Shown one piece after another: positions 1 to 12,592 of a stretch of 64,000 nucleotides of DNA (position 1 is its first letter; the number at the start of each line of letters is the position of its first letter). Both the position numbers and the translations under genes were made by a program. Below the pieces are notes generated by a model that saw nothing but the letters and a program-made list of their open reading frames with translations, had not been told where the DNA came from and searched no databases. The stretch is from Lycorma delicatula (lineage: Eukaryota; Arthropoda; Insecta; Hemiptera; Fulgoridae), in the NCBI RefSeq assembly GCF_047948215.1, contig NC_134460.1, positions 130,130,824 through 130,194,823 of the forward strand. The letters are read 5' to 3'.

Positions 1-672
1 AGGCGGCTAAGTGCTCGCTAGGCTTGTGAAGAATATAGGAGACCAAAAGGAAGTTGCTGGTCACAGTTGTGAGTTCTATTGCTCATTATGTGAGTCTGAT
101 ATGGCACAATGCGCTAGACTTCGAGGGATGCAAGAAGGTGCTTAACGGGATCCAGAGGAGGATGGTGCTGCAGATTGCACCTGCTTACTGTAGTGTTTGG
201 AGTAAAGTTATTTGGATGACACAGTTAGTCAAACCTTCTTTGAATGTATCAGGTGGACTGTGGAGAGACAATGGTGTATTCACATCACCAGATGGTTTTG
301 TGCTGTCAACCTGACGGGCAAACTATTGGAGTGAAACCTGCTGGAATACCATAACAGCCATGAGCAGAGAAATTCTTCAGACTAAGATGGCAAAAAAGGG
401 TCGTGAACGTTAATGGCTGTGGGAATGAGAGAGCCTGGGCTGTGAGGAAGTCGGGGACCCGTGAAGGTTATCGCTGTTGTTAATGCAGTCAGGACTCTCT
501 GAACCATCCATTGGAGTCCGCTAAATAATATGACATGCCCCTGGTGGCTAGTTATGCCGAAAGGTGGCTATCAGGACGTTAGGGGTAGGGGTTTTAGATG
601 TTGAGAGCCCGACACTGCCATCTGTGTGGTCAGGCGGCGGCTGGAAGAGCTTTCCCCTCCTTTGACGGCCAA
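1..672 (+). mobile_element. 3' end of a degenerate R1-like non-LTR retrotransposon
   Basis: The reading from base 54 (about 86 residues) resembles the end of the reverse transcriptase of R1-clade LINEs: a stretch reading GIQRRMVLQIAPAYCSV is like the QRRxALRxxxAYRT segment of that family. Just upstream (3-53) the reading is broken by stops. Beyond base 314 other frames still look like the R1 C-terminus (a segment ITAMSREILQTKMA at about 350-391). Then comes a GC-richer 3' untranslated tail ending near 670. The window edge cuts the 5' side, so total length is unknown. It is non-functional: there are several stops and frame changes. Family assignment is from memory of conserved spacing, not from a search. 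Confidence 0.6.
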
Positions 673-1943
673 AAAATATTAATCATAGTTTGACAACTTC
701 ACTCCATTTTACACCACATTTACGTTTTATATATCTTCTAAATGAAGAAAATAAACCTGTTTTTAAAAAAAATATTCAGTTCTCAATTTCTCAGTGAATT
801 AAATTATGTGTAAGTAAATATCTCTCTTGTTTATTGAATGTTTGAAGTTTCATTAAGCGTTGTTCAATTAATAGAAAATTATCATCAGATAAATCTAGCA
901 TTTTGAGATAATAAACTTCCTTGTAAGGTTTCACCAAAAGTAAAATTCTACAGTAAATCTTAAATTTTACCCTATTTTCTTTAGCTTCCCATTTTCTAAC
1001 TAGTTTATATTTTTCTTATTTGTGTGCTTAATTGAACACACAAGCTTAATTTCTTATTTGTGAGCTTAATTGTATTAACCTCTGCAGAAAAATTAGAAAA
1101 TATATCTACTAAGTAAACACGGGTAGATCTATAAGAAAAAATGCTGCTGTACGCAGAATGCAAGAAAACTCCATCTTAATATACATATCGAAAGGAATGG
1201 AAAGAAACCATGTTAAGGGACTAGTATCAAATGTGTGCCAAGGCCCTTTGGAATGGGAAAATAATCACTTTTCCCTAATTTTTTCAACTAATATTTTAAT
1301 TAAAAAATACTTGAATGCTAAAACAGCATCAGGTTATTTAAAATTAGATAGATCAATCCAGTACTATGATAATGAAAAAAATATGAAAAATATCTTCATA
1401 TTTTCTACGAAAACAATAAAAGAATGTATTTATTTTTTTTCAAAAATCTCCTACTTAAAAAAAAACTATATAACCACAAAGGAAGTTTATCTAAAGAATA
1501 AAAAAAATAATTACTAAAATCTGTCTATTTAGTCATGACTAAGGCTTGTATATATATATATATATAAACAATACATAAGGATGAATTAAATAACTCCCTA
1601 TTTTTTTCAGTTAGTTAAAAGGAAGAAAATTATTAGGCAAAAGTTAAAACCAATTATTTAATGGTGATTAAATAGGTTGTACTGTAGCACTACTATGTAT
1701 GAACCTAAGTTGTACGTAAAATTACCTTTAAAAAATCGTCAGAGGTATAAGATAAAACAATTGAACTACCCCTTTTTTCTCCTCATTCCTTTTAGATCCC
1801 AACTCTAAACGTTAATACATCAATACCTGATATAAAGAAATCAAAATGCTTAATTTGAAGAACTTTAGTTAGTTTTTGTAGAAAATGAATATAACTAAAT
1901 TCTAGTTATTAACCAAAATAAATGTGAAAACACACACATACAT

Positions 1944-1987
<44 letters not shown>

Positions 1988-2299
1988 CTATTGTTATCTA
2001 TTATCAAATCAATTGTTATCTACAATAGATAACTGTGTTACTATTACAATACAGACGTAGTTACTTTGACTTAAGACTTAAACTTTTATAAAATGACGAT
2101 CAATCGTTATGTATGTAATTTAAATATTTGAGTTTTATACTTTTCTATATTTCAATCATAAATTATAATCCCGGCAGAATAGCAGAAAGCACTTAAGGGA
2201 AACGAAAATTAATATTTGTAAGCAGTTTATTTATATATAATAATAATAATAATAGAATTAAATTTACGTTAAATAAAATTAAATAAATTAAAAAATTTC
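673..2299. other. AT-rich spacer, no gene seen
   Basis: Very AT-rich. It holds a (TA)n run at 1548-1566, a mixed (CA)n/(TA)n run at 1930-1985 and a short direct duplication of a TTCTTATTTGTG-type motif at about 1014-1073. An open frame of 119 codons at 1158-1517 is low complexity, rich in K, N and I, and has no recognised domain; I treat it as chance. Confidence 0.6.
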
Positions 2300-2800
2300 T
2301 GTTTAACAATAATGGTCTTCCCGTGGGGACTGCGTGTGAGGCTAGAGTGGTGAGGTATACGAAAACCTTGTGGGAGGCTAGACCAATCATCACTATCAAC
2401 TGGTAACAAAGGGTTACTCCTGGGGCGCTGTTTTAGGAGGTGCAATTGGGTGCTCTTATAATATCTCTGCAAACAATCGTCTGATATTCAAAATTCAGAC
2501 GGGTATTTTTCAGTAGTTGAAGGCTAATTTTTGAATGCATCAGGTACAGTCACGATCTAACAGATCACGGTTATTCGGAAATGTATAAAATATATGTACA
2601 TAAGTTTGTCTGGTTTTTTTTTTTTATTACATCACGCGAAAACCAACCAACCGATTACTTTCAAATTTTCAGGATACATTCGTGTTATCCCAGGGAAGGT
2701 TTTAAACTATCGACCGAGGCCCTAACTCCCTTGAAGGTTAAGATATTAAAAATATTTATTATTTCTTCCCCCCTAAGGAGGGTGAAGTTGTGAATTAAAA
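2300..2800. repeat. Unclassified repeat-like block
   Basis: This block is clearly less AT-rich than its surroundings and has two parts. The first, 2300-2480, has an open minus-strand reading without any recognised domain. The second, 2580-2790, has the style of dispersed insect repeats, with an ACATCACGCGAAAACC motif. Nothing defines its ends, and I see no terminal repeats or target duplication. It is most likely part of an old transposon. Confidence 0.35.
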
Positions 2801-2867
2801 ATATTCATTAAGAATAAATAGATATTATTTATCAGTATAATTCTCACAACCATTAGGATAACGTACA

Positions 2868-3085
2868 GTGCAAGGGTCCAGGGGATGAAGCCCTCTTGAG
2901 TAGATAGGAATGGTGACCGAAGTAAGCTCTTGGGCGACGGTTCCCTGGCGAATTGGGAATGGCAAGCAAAGCGAGCTCTGCGGCCATGGGATAGGGGCCT
3001 GAAAAGCCCCTGAGTTGGCTCCGGGATTCGCCTGGGTTGCGAATTCCGGAGCCGAGGGTCCGGGTACTGCTAGATGGGCCGGCTA
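2868..3085. repeat. GC-rich block, possible LINE 3' untranslated tail
   Basis: About 220 bases of GC-rich sequence in AT-rich DNA, ending directly at a (TA)n microsatellite (3086-3120). Its style, including a CGAATTCCGGAGCC motif, is similar to the GC-rich block at 45712-45975 on the other strand (CGAATCCGGCTCC). Both look like 3' tails of non-LTR retrotransposons, but no coding part is attached, so the class is uncertain. Confidence 0.35.
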
Positions 3086-3120
3086 GTATATATATATATA
3101 TATGCATATTATATATATAT

Positions 3121-4595
3121 GTATATTATATAAACAAATAGAATTTACTCTCTTTTTTTGTATTCTCGACTTTTGTGACTCCCTTTCAAAAACAAAAAAA
3201 TGGAAAGTAGATTTTTAGCATGATTTCAATTCTTTTCCTTATTGTAGTACAAGAAAGTACACCTAACGGGAAAGTAAAAATAATGTAATTAAAAGATAAT
3301 TTTTCCCTTTTAATTTATGTTTATATTTGAACAATTCATAATGAGATGGTAATGCTTGATTAGTAATAATAATGTTTGTAACGATGATTAGTTAATAAAT
3401 TAACAATATACTTAAGAAAATATTATGAATGGTTAGAAAGTTTGTGAACTTGGTGAAACTTCAAGTTCAATTATAAGCATTTCACAAGTTACTTCTCATG
3501 TTTATTATTTTAACCTTAATAAAGTATTCACGCTTAATCAGATATTTTTGTGAGAATAATAAAATTTTACAATGTAATTATGCAGTATAGATTATTACTT
3601 ATATACTATGTATAACAGTATATCAGTTTTTAGATGCTGAAAAATCCAGTAAAATTAACTGTCACCAGAAGAAACTGATAACTGTATAATTTCAATTTTT
3701 TTAATATTCAAAATAAAAAATTAGTGGTTTGTTTAAATTTTTATATTTTTGTTGTAGATTTTTTTTTTAGTCAATAATTTTTTTATTATTTAAATTTATT
3801 ATAATTTTAATTAATATTAATAAGTACTTAAATTAACTAACCACAAAGAGATTTTAATTTAAATATTTAAAAAATTAATTTAATTACTACTTAATACGAT
3901 TAGCAAAATAATTGAATGTAAAAATACACAAGACGCCTGCCATTTAATAGCTAATATTTAAAAGATTATGCTTTCTCAAAAAAAAAACTTTCATTATCAA
4001 TTTGCAGAAAAGAATAAAAAACCAAAATGATATTATTTTTCCGTTAGTTCTATTTTTTAAAGAAAAAAGGGGTCCCCATCAAAAAGATTCCTCATGACAC
4101 GCTACATCTAGTACCTTATTAATCATTGTTGTTAATAACGATATGTAATACATTTTTTTAGAAAATAAGCTTAAAATAACTTTATACCTATATGAAAATG
4201 TGCTTCCTGAAAATCATCTTGGAACTATTGTAACAACTGCAATGCTACTGGTAAAGTTCATATTAAAACGCATTTCCTTATAGCCTGATTAAGAAGCGAA
4301 ACGTTTTAAAACTTTAATTTCTTTTTGTACTACTCAAATATTTCGATAATTTTCGAGAACGATTAGGCAAATAAGTTCACTGAGATTTGAAAGTAGCACT
4401 AATATGGGCTTAGAAAAAGTTGTAATGTTTTAAACATTTTTACCACCGTCCTTTAGAAAGTTCACGGCCTGACAAAGAGATGGCACAAGTATGACCAAAT
4501 GACTGTGGTATTTTTCAAGTACGATTCTTTAGATGGTATGCGAAGCTTGAGACGGATTTATTTATGTGATTTTGGCAATCGAGTAAAATAAACAA
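3121..4595. other. AT-rich spacer, no gene seen
   Basis: Mostly A and T with homopolymer runs. No open frame of note, no tRNA-like fold and no inverted repeat I could define. The right part may include the unrecognised 5' end of the mariner that follows. Confidence 0.6.
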
Positions 4596-4599
4596 GTTT

Positions 4600-5640
4600 T
4601 GAAATATCTTGAAAAATGAATAACATTGATGTTTCTAACTAAAGTTACAAAGTATTCTGTTTTAAAAGGTTTAATACCAAAGGGTATACATAAAGAGCTA
4701 CATTACACTTAAAGAATTCTTCCCTTTTGTTTTTGACTGTAAAAAAAGGGGCGCTGCTGAATTTAAACGGGGTCGTACATCCACTCAACATGATGAAAGC
4801 TCGGAACGATAAAAGCTTCTAACGAAATCTTCACAAAAGTCCATATTGCCGACTATTAAGTGATTGCCGACTGAAAGTACGTGAGCTTGTTGACATTGAA
4901 AGCATTTGGAGACCGTGTCCACTAACTAAATTTTACACAATATTTTGTGTATGAAAAAGCTTTCTACTCAATGGATGTCATGTTTGTTAACAGTCAATCA
5001 AAAGCCCATTCGATTTAACACTTCTCGGTGGTGTTCGGCTTATTTAAACGCAATTCCCTTGAGTTTCTTCGACGTTTTATAACAGTAGACAAATATAAAT
5101 TCACTGTTACCCGCCAGAGACCAAATAGCAGTCCAAACTGGAGATGGGAACAGAGAAAGAGTATTAAAAAAAGCGAAAACTGTTTCTTCTATAGGAAACA
5201 CTACTGTTTCATGGCTACAGTTTTTTAGGATTCTGGTAATGTAATGCTTATAACTACCTACCAAAAAGCAGGACCATCACTGAAGCGTATTATACTTCAT
5301 TACTGACGCGATTGAAGAATGATATTAAGGCTAAACATCCACATGTGGCCAAAAAACAGTACGATAATGTGTATGCACACAAGTCTCTGGTTATTGGTGG
5401 GAAACTTCATGACCTACTCTTCAAAGTGCTTCAGCATGCGTTGAATTTACCTGAATTCTTCTTCCCAAACCTAAAGAAACGGCTCGTTGGATGAAGAATC
5501 ATTTCAAATGACGATGTCAAAGTTGAGACAATCGCTTATTTTGGTGAAATGAACCATCGCATTTTATTGATGGTAATAAAAAGTTGGTTAGAGGTTGGTC
5601 TACATGTGTTTAATTGCAAGCTGATCGTAGAAAAATAAAA
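4600..5640 (+). pseudogene. Decayed mariner-family transposase (MLE copy 1)
   Basis: Read across several frameshifts, this stretch follows the mariner transposase from end to end. N-terminal helix-turn-helix region: a segment like FKRGRTSTQHDE near 4755-4800, then VRELVDI near 4880. Catalytic core: LRRFITVD near 5062-5088, which keeps the first catalytic aspartate, then FMATVF near 5208-5226. C-terminal part (5312-5494): HPHVAKKQYDNVYAHKSLV, where the usual HQDNAPxH motif is corrupted, then FFFPNLKKRLVG and, in another frame, ETIAYFGEMNHR near 5528-5565. The enzyme would cut and paste its own DNA; this copy cannot, since no frame is open throughout. Terminal inverted repeats could not be placed with confidence. 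Confidence 0.75.
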
Positions 5641-5659
5641 GTTCTGAAACATTTGGTAT

Positions 5660-6248
5660 TTTCTTTGTCATGCCGAACTTCGAAACGATCTTCATTCACT
5701 AACTAAACGCCAGTAATTTTTAATTTTCTAATTCATGTAATAAAACACAGTTGTAAAAGATTTCGATGACAACAAACGAGATTCTTAAAATCTTTTTATA
5801 CCTGCCAGTTAAAAAAAAACTGAAATAATAAAATGTATTTTTAACATGTAAAACAAGTAATTTGCTACAAATTAATTACAATAAACTGTATATTTAGAAT
5901 AGATAATAGTCAGGCTACAACTTTCGTAAGCATTATTTAAAATTTTTTTTGATTCAGAATGACAGATGTAACATATTTTATAACAAAGTATATTTATAGA
6001 ATTCAGTCCAAATTATTTGACCGACTTTTGAGAAAAAAAAATGGAACGTAATGTATTCAAAACATTCAAATATTTTTTTATAAATTTATCGAAATGTAGA
6101 TTAAATTGGTGTGGGATTAAAAGAAATTAAAAAAACTCTTTATACATATAAAAGTAAAATTAATAGCTAACTATTAATTTATTATGTTAACATATAAAAA
6201 AATTAATTTCAAATCTAATTTACACATTTTAATAAAAATAATAATTTA

Positions 6249-6289
<41 letters not shown>

Positions 6290-7970
6290 TATAATTTTTT
6301 TTTTTTTATTAATCATAAAGAGGAAATACTTAAAATATTTTGTAAGGTGCAGGAAGAACTTTCAACAGGTATTAAGTAATACAAAATACGAGAAGAAAAA
6401 GCTGAATTGAATATCAGTCAGACATTTGAATGAAAGTCGTGTCATAAATCTGGTATTATTTAAAAAGAAAGTAAAGCAATGATTGTATTATACACATCCT
6501 TCTTTATTTAGAAGTAATACTTCTTTATATTAGGCCTTGGTATTAGGTATTTCATTATACGTACAAGGGTATAACATATTTCCGTTCGTAACGAATAAAG
6601 AATTTTAAAATACCTGTAGGCGTTAAAATATTGAAATCGACTAATGATACAAAAATATATTTTTATTGAATAAAGGTGTGTTCCAATTTTTCTTTGCTTC
6701 AAGATGCATAAAAAATCGTTTATTTAAGAATAAAAAAATCATTCTTGCACTGAAAGTTATTTTATGTAAATAAAATAATAAAAAATATTTCATTTATTAA
6801 TTTTTTACCGTTAACTTTCTGAAGAATTTGTAATTAAACAGTTTTACCTAGTGTTGGTAAAAAAAGAAAAAAAAACAAAACAACATACATTCAGGAAATA
6901 TATATATATATATCTAGACATCATCAGTATTTATTAAATTAAAACTGTTTATTCAATTTTGCTTCAGGTTATTTTTTAAACTTTTAAATATTTTTATTAG
7001 AAAACTGTCAAAAGTAATTATGTACAAAGTCAATTTCCTTAAAATGCTGTTGCTTTCCACGCCAGGAAGGTCACATTTTTAATTCTGATATAGAAAAATA
7101 AAATAAGACATTTTTTGGTAAACAACTACGAAAACCTCAAATTTACTACGTAGAATAGATAAAAAAAAATCACCTCAAAAGACAATTTAAAAAAGAATTA
7201 AATCTCTTCCTTAGTTGTAAATGACTAACTTTTAATTATACCTTCACTTTTTTTTAATCTTATTTATTTGACAAGTTAATAGCACCTTTACCCATTCCTT
7301 TCAATTATGAGCTAGTTTTGTAACAGCAGATATAATTCCTTAGTACATCTTACATCCTCATTGTTTTTTTTCTAAAACTTTTCTTACAATATTTATTTTT
7401 TTCTCCGTAAATACGTAACTAATATTTTTTTGTTTTAATGCAGCACCAAATTCTCTGCTGAGACTTTTCCGAAGACATCTTTTACCTTCGTTTTAAAACC
7501 TCTTCACTTAGAACTTTGTCCTTCCTCATAATTTTCAGTAATTTCTAATAACACAGATTTAAAAGAAATCTGTATTTTTCATTTTCCTGTTGTCTACGTT
7601 TGTTAACGTAAATTATTACTCCATAAAATTACTATAAAACTTAATTTCTAAATTTTTGGTTCATTAGAGCAAATATTTTCCCTTTTTAAAGCTTTCCTTC
7701 CTTATCCTAACCTTTTGTTTGTTTTTTATCCATTTCATATCGTCATCAGCGTCTTTTATAACACAATATACATGTTTTATTCTATCCTAATAGGTAATTT
7801 ACTATTACTTTTCTTTACATCAAATTTTCATAATGCAACAAGATGTATCCAAAAAAATTACAACCGAGGATAAGAGGTAAATTAAAAAATACTAAGTATT
7901 TTTTTAATTATGGATATTTTGATTGTAAAATAGTAAAACATTTTTAAATATAATCTATAGTACCATATTT
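5660..7970. other. AT-rich spacer, no gene seen
   Basis: Contains a (TA)n run at 6251-6285 followed by a poly-T run. No domain, no tRNA-like sequence and no clear inverted repeat were seen. Confidence 0.6.
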
Positions 7971-7974
7971 CAAT

Positions 7975-8260
7975 GTGGATATCCATGGCAGAGTGGTAGC
8001 GTCCCGGCCTTTCATCCGGAAGGACCCGGGTTCGAATGCCGGTCGGCCACAGCATTTTTCATATGCTAAAAATTTTAATTTTCATTTATCACATATTCAT
8101 AGATATCATCCTCATCTCATTGGTCCGTGGAAGTTGTTTGTTGCTCACTAGTTAAACAATAAACAACTAATTTTTACACATAAGGAAAAAATATATATTC
8201 CCACGTAAAAGCTTCTTTGTAAATTTTTGTGGTGAATTAATTCATCAGTCAAAAAAGCAA
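7975..8260 (+). mobile_element. tRNA-derived SINE, family A, copy 1
   Basis: The head at 7975-8050 is a near-complete tRNA-like sequence. Box A is TGGCAGAGTGGTAGCG and box B is GGTTCGAATGC. The anticodon arm is CCGG-CCTTTCAT-CCGG with a TTC (Glu-like) triplet, and the T arm is CCGG/CCGG closed. It would drive RNA polymerase III. The body continues with GCATTTTTCATATGCTA and an AT-rich tail ending in GAATTAATTCATCAGTC near 8233-8251, a segment shared with the copy at 13.35 kb. The weak acceptor stem and repeated occurrence argue for a SINE, not a working tRNA gene. Confidence 0.75.
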
Positions 8261-8264
8261 AATT

Positions 8265-8956
8265 AAAAAAAAGAACGTAACAGAACACAAGCAAATCACG
8301 CCTGTATAAAAATAGAAAAGATTTTCGTATGAAAATCAAAAGGCAAACCCAGAGTCTTGGCAAAACGAAGAAAGATTGTAGAGAAGCAACTAATTATATT
8401 ACTGACACGCGCTAAGTTTGTTTGGAATACAGATATACATAACACTTCTAGTAAAATAATAAATGCTTACCTTTCAGTTTTCAATCTTTTTTTTTTAAAT
8501 TTTATATGAAAATATTTTGAATTCAGAATTAGATCTGAGTACATGGATAAATTATTGTGCTATTATAATAAAATACTAAACAATGATGTTTTAAGTGAGT
8601 AAATTGGATTTTTTTTAGAAAGTAATGTAAAGATTGCTAACAATATAGGTATTGTAGTTCCAGAACCTTTTTTTTATAAAAGTTTATAATTATCATCAAA
8701 ATTGTAGTGGAGGTTTAATGTATATTAAATGAATAAAAGAGATGTTGTTTTCCAAAGAAACTTGGCAATTAATATAAAAAGAAATTCATTAATTTTATAT
8801 TAATGAAATATAAAATCTTTAGTAGTTAGCGAACATAAATTCAATTCATTATATCACGAGAATAAAAAGTAAAGTTTGGCCCAAATAGAAAAGGAGCAAC
8901 TCCGAAAACAAATACAAAAATATAAACTTGAAGGATTAAAATTAAAAAAAAAAAAA
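8265..8956. other. AT-rich spacer, no gene seen
   Basis: No coding signal, RNA gene or defined repeat was recognised here. Confidence 0.55.
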
Positions 8957-10130
8957 ATCTGATGTGGACAACACATGACTTGCTTGTACGCCTGTTAAAT
9001 TACATATACACAATTTTTAAAATAAAAATGTACATAAAATTTTATTTCATAATAACTTCTGATATTTTTTTTTGTTATTATTTATCGTACAATTTTTTTT
9101 ATAATCAGAGGTTAATAATAATTATTAATAAATAAATAAATTATAATAAATAAAAAAAAAGTTAAAAAAAAGATAAAGTCTGATTCGAACCGATGTGCCC
9201 CCTTGTAAGATCCAAATATTTCATTAATTAAAATTTGATTTTGCTGTAATTAGTATAGAAACCTCAACTCATGTTGTAATCACCCCCCACCACTTTACAG
9301 TAGGAGTTGAGGTTTCTATTCACGAGCGCTGATTGGTCGAGAGCCTCAGGTCTTTTTCACGATATCGACCGCCACTTACCAGTTAAATTCTCACCACGCA
9401 AGCGTCTATCTACCACAAAAAGCACTCCAAAACACGACTCTGTTTTTTCCTATAATCGATTCAAATATATTACACCCGTTTTTCTATAATCGATTCCAAT
9501 ATATTACAGCCGTAAATGAGGTTTCTTCTTCGCATCTTTCTACTAAAAAACCAACTCTGTTCTCTTCCCGAGGTTTAGATAAAAGATTCTACCGAATTTT
9601 AAAAATAAGTGGCGGTCGATGTCGTGAAAGATGCCTGAGGCTCTCGACCAATCAGCGCTCGTGAATAGAAACCTAAACACCTACTGTAAAGTAGTGGGGG
9701 GTGATTACAGTAGAAGTTGAGGTTTCTATACTACTGCTATAACTCTAGAACTAATGAAAATAAGTACCTCTTATGATATATATCGTTGAGAAGCTCTCAA
9801 TTAGGGCTTATTAGTGCAGTTAAGAAAAAATCAAAAATCCAAATCTATTTAGATATCTGACTACACATCTTTGACCCAGTAGATTGCAATCAAAAGGAGA
9901 GGCGCACAAATAAAATAAAAGGGGAGGTGTTACAACAGTCCTAAATCCAAAATTTCAACATTCTACGGCTAATTGTTTTTTAGTTATGCGAGATACATAA
10001 GTACGTTCGTACAGACGTTACGCCAGAACTAGTTAAAATAGATTCAGGGACTGTTAAAGTGAATATTTCTGTTGAAACCTGAAAACCGAAATTTTTCGCG
10101 ATTACAATGTAAAGTATAAGGAAGTAAAAA
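8957..10130 (-). mobile_element. ACTTCC-repeat, copy 1 (split by a foldback insertion)
   Basis: One of seven copies of a dispersed repeat that I could align by eye (others at 12593, 15101, 24187, 38492, 60165, 60518). The intact unit is about 0.6-0.7 kb. Shared parts are: an end with GATGTGGACAxCACATGA followed by ACTTCCTTGTACG-CC; a box-B-like GGTTCGAATCAGAC on the minus strand (plus-strand bases about 9181-9195); a pair of AAAATCCAAA/TTTGGATTTT arms; an ACATACGTACG-type tract; and an end with GTACAAGGAAGTAAAA. The two ends form an inverted repeat. No protein is encoded. Minus is chosen so that the box-B-like motif reads forward; the class is unresolved. Confidence 0.75.
9252..9732. mobile_element. 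481-bp foldback element with ~127-bp inverted arms
   Basis: The arms at 9252-9378 and 9606-9732 are imperfect reverse complements; the outermost bases are AGTATAGAAACCTCAAC and its complement. Between them lies a 227-base core with a tandem pair of a ~30-base unit (CTATAATCGATTC type, 9449-9479 and 9483-9513). Each arm is itself palindromic at its outer edge: ATAGAAACCTCAAC at the tip recurs inverted 55 bases further in. The element interrupts the ACTTCC-repeat: the flanking halves (ATTAAAATTTGATTTTGCT and ATAACTCTAGAAC) are contiguous in other copies. It encodes no protein, so if mobile it depends on a transposase in trans. Confidence 0.8.
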
Positions 10131-12590
10131 TCAAAGAAACAGCAGAAGGATGTGGAACAAAAGTTGCAAGTTGTGAAGAAGCTATTTTCAAAAGATCTGA
10201 CTCTGAAAAAAAGAAGACCTCTATCAAAATGCACACGACTTCGAGAACTTCAATCAAGATAGAAATAAAACAGTCGTTATCAAGTTATAACGAAAACAAA
10301 ATGAGAGTTTAGTAAACAACAACTAAACTAAAGCAAAGAGGATTTAAACAAATATACGAAACTTCTGCCAAACAATTAAATATAAATTAAAAGGCTATTC
10401 AGCTCAGAATCTATGTACAAAAAATAGTTAATCCATAATAACAAATACGTGTAGAACTTTAAACTTCTGAAATTAAATTATTACGCGATGTAATTTTTTT
10501 TTATTTCTGCAAACTCATTTTTGCAAAAAAAAGCCTGGTAATACAGGTACTATGTAACTTAAGACTTTAATTGTTATTATCGTTATTTTACTATAATATT
10601 TGTTCTATAATTTTATTTACATTTATTTTTTATTTATTTATTCTAAGTATTTATTATTTAATTTTATAAATAAAATGTATTTTTGCATGTAACATTACTG
10701 TTACTCTTCAGACCGTCATATGACAGTGATTTTATTCGATGGTAGATCTTTTTTGTATATTTGTACTAATTGTTGTTATTAAAAACAGTTTATTATTGTT
10801 ACTATTACTATTATTATTAAATTATAATGACTACAAAAAATCTTCAAATTATCTAAATAAACATGTAATTTCAATTAATTTAAATAAGATATATTAATTT
10901 AGATTAGATAAAAATCTAATATAAAAGTAAGGTAAAATATTCAGGGACGAATTTAAAATGTCATTTGAAGTGGAATTACTATAATTACGTTAACTGTGAT
11001 GATGACCTTTTTTAACGTTTTTACCATGTAATTCAACGATATTAAAAATATTATCTGAATTACTAATGTTATGAATCAATATTTAACTGTACCGATTTTC
11101 ATGGCGATAGCGTCTCGGTTTTTCTTTCGGAGCTCCTGGATGCTGCAAAATTCATTTATCATCAATCAGTAACATATATATATATGAAATGTTATCCTTT
11201 GTGCTCATTGAAATTAAATAAACCGAGATTTCTCAAAGGAATTCTTCTAATTTTTTCTCTAAACATACTTAATAACATTACAGAATAAAAAACAGGATTA
11301 TGAATATTATTTCAAACGAAATTTATCTTGTAAATGGTTTAAAATTTTAACACAGTAGGTTTATAATTCTCATATATATGAAAAAAAATCGAGATCCTGA
11401 GATGTAAATACAGAATAGTTCCTAAGAAATAGTATAGGTATCAATAAAAATAAAAGGTCCCAAAATATTTCGGTAGATTAAAGGATAATCGTATATAGTA
11501 GACTGCAGACGTAACTGTAAATAATTGTATATTTACAGCTAATTTTGTCAAATTAAAATATATAATAAAAGAAATGTAAAAATTTACCTTGAAATATTTT
11601 TATGTATTAACTGATAAAATCCTTGACAAAAATTTAATTATTACAAAACAGTATTCAATAATCCAGTATTAGACATACTTCAAGTATTTTAAAGATTAAT
11701 TTTCAAAGTAGAATACCGAGTCCATTTTTATTTCTACTAGTTCAAGGTTAACCACAATATAATATTGTACGCATTATTATCTATATGAAGATTTTCGTTA
11801 ATTTTTTTATTTTTATACATAACATATTTTTCCATTTAATACAAGATAATCTATAATAGATAATCTATAATATATATATATATATATATATATGCTACTA
11901 TAGATAAATGTTTTATATATATATATATATATATGTATATAAAACGGTATATATCAAACAGTAGTTCGTATTAATATAATGTCATCCAGAATGAATACTT
12001 TAATTTATTTACGTTTAAAATATACCTTGCTGAATAATTATAACAAGTAACTACATTTAAATTAATATTAATTGACTTGGTGGCAGTTTCAAGGATAAAT
12101 TTATTGAATTTAAATAGTATATTCGTTATACTATTTTAATCTATTAATGAAACATCTAGTTTGATGTTAATTAATTATTTATGAACATTTAATTTTAGAT
12201 TTAACATTAATATCGTTAATATTCATAAATAATTAATTTCCTACCACACAAAATAAGATATAATTTTCGGTAAAATATATAAATATATAATTTTTTTCAT
12301 GTAAGTCCATTCATTAACGATTTATTATATTTTATTTTTATAAATTTTTTCTGTCACAAATAAACTTGCAATTAAAAAACATATATACATATATTTATTA
12401 AATAACCTACATTAATGTCTACCTATAATTTATCAATTATAAATTTAACGAATTCTTTAGCAAGATTTTAAACATCCTAGCTGCTAAGTGACAAAGATAA
12501 AAAGAATGTATATATATATATATATATAATTTCTAGAAAAATGAGGTATTGGGGGAAAAGATTATCTGCTAGGGTATTTTGTTAAGGAAA
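10131..12590. other. AT-rich spacer with small repeats
   Basis: No gene seen. Contains a degenerate SINE A head (11098-11150), (TA)n runs at 11869-11893, 11915-11932 and 12508-12528, and an imperfect hairpin with arms of about 21 bases at 12169-12189 and 12218-12238 (AATTATTTATGAACATT type). Confidence 0.55.
11098..11150 (+). repeat. Degenerate SINE A head
   Basis: The stretch CATGGCGATAGCGTCTCGG followed by TTTCGGAGCTCCTGG matches the box A to anticodon-arm part of the SINE A head at 7975, but box B is lost. A fossil fragment. Confidence 0.5.
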
Positions 12591-12592
12591 CA

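Noticed and set aside
1158..1517. 119-codon open frame
   Set aside because: Low complexity, rich in lysine, asparagine and isoleucine as expected from AT-rich DNA; no domain, no splice or promoter context.
7975..8050. A working tRNA-Glu gene
   Set aside because: Box A, box B and a TTC triplet are present, but the acceptor stem is weak and the sequence recurs with a common tail elsewhere in the window, which marks a SINE.
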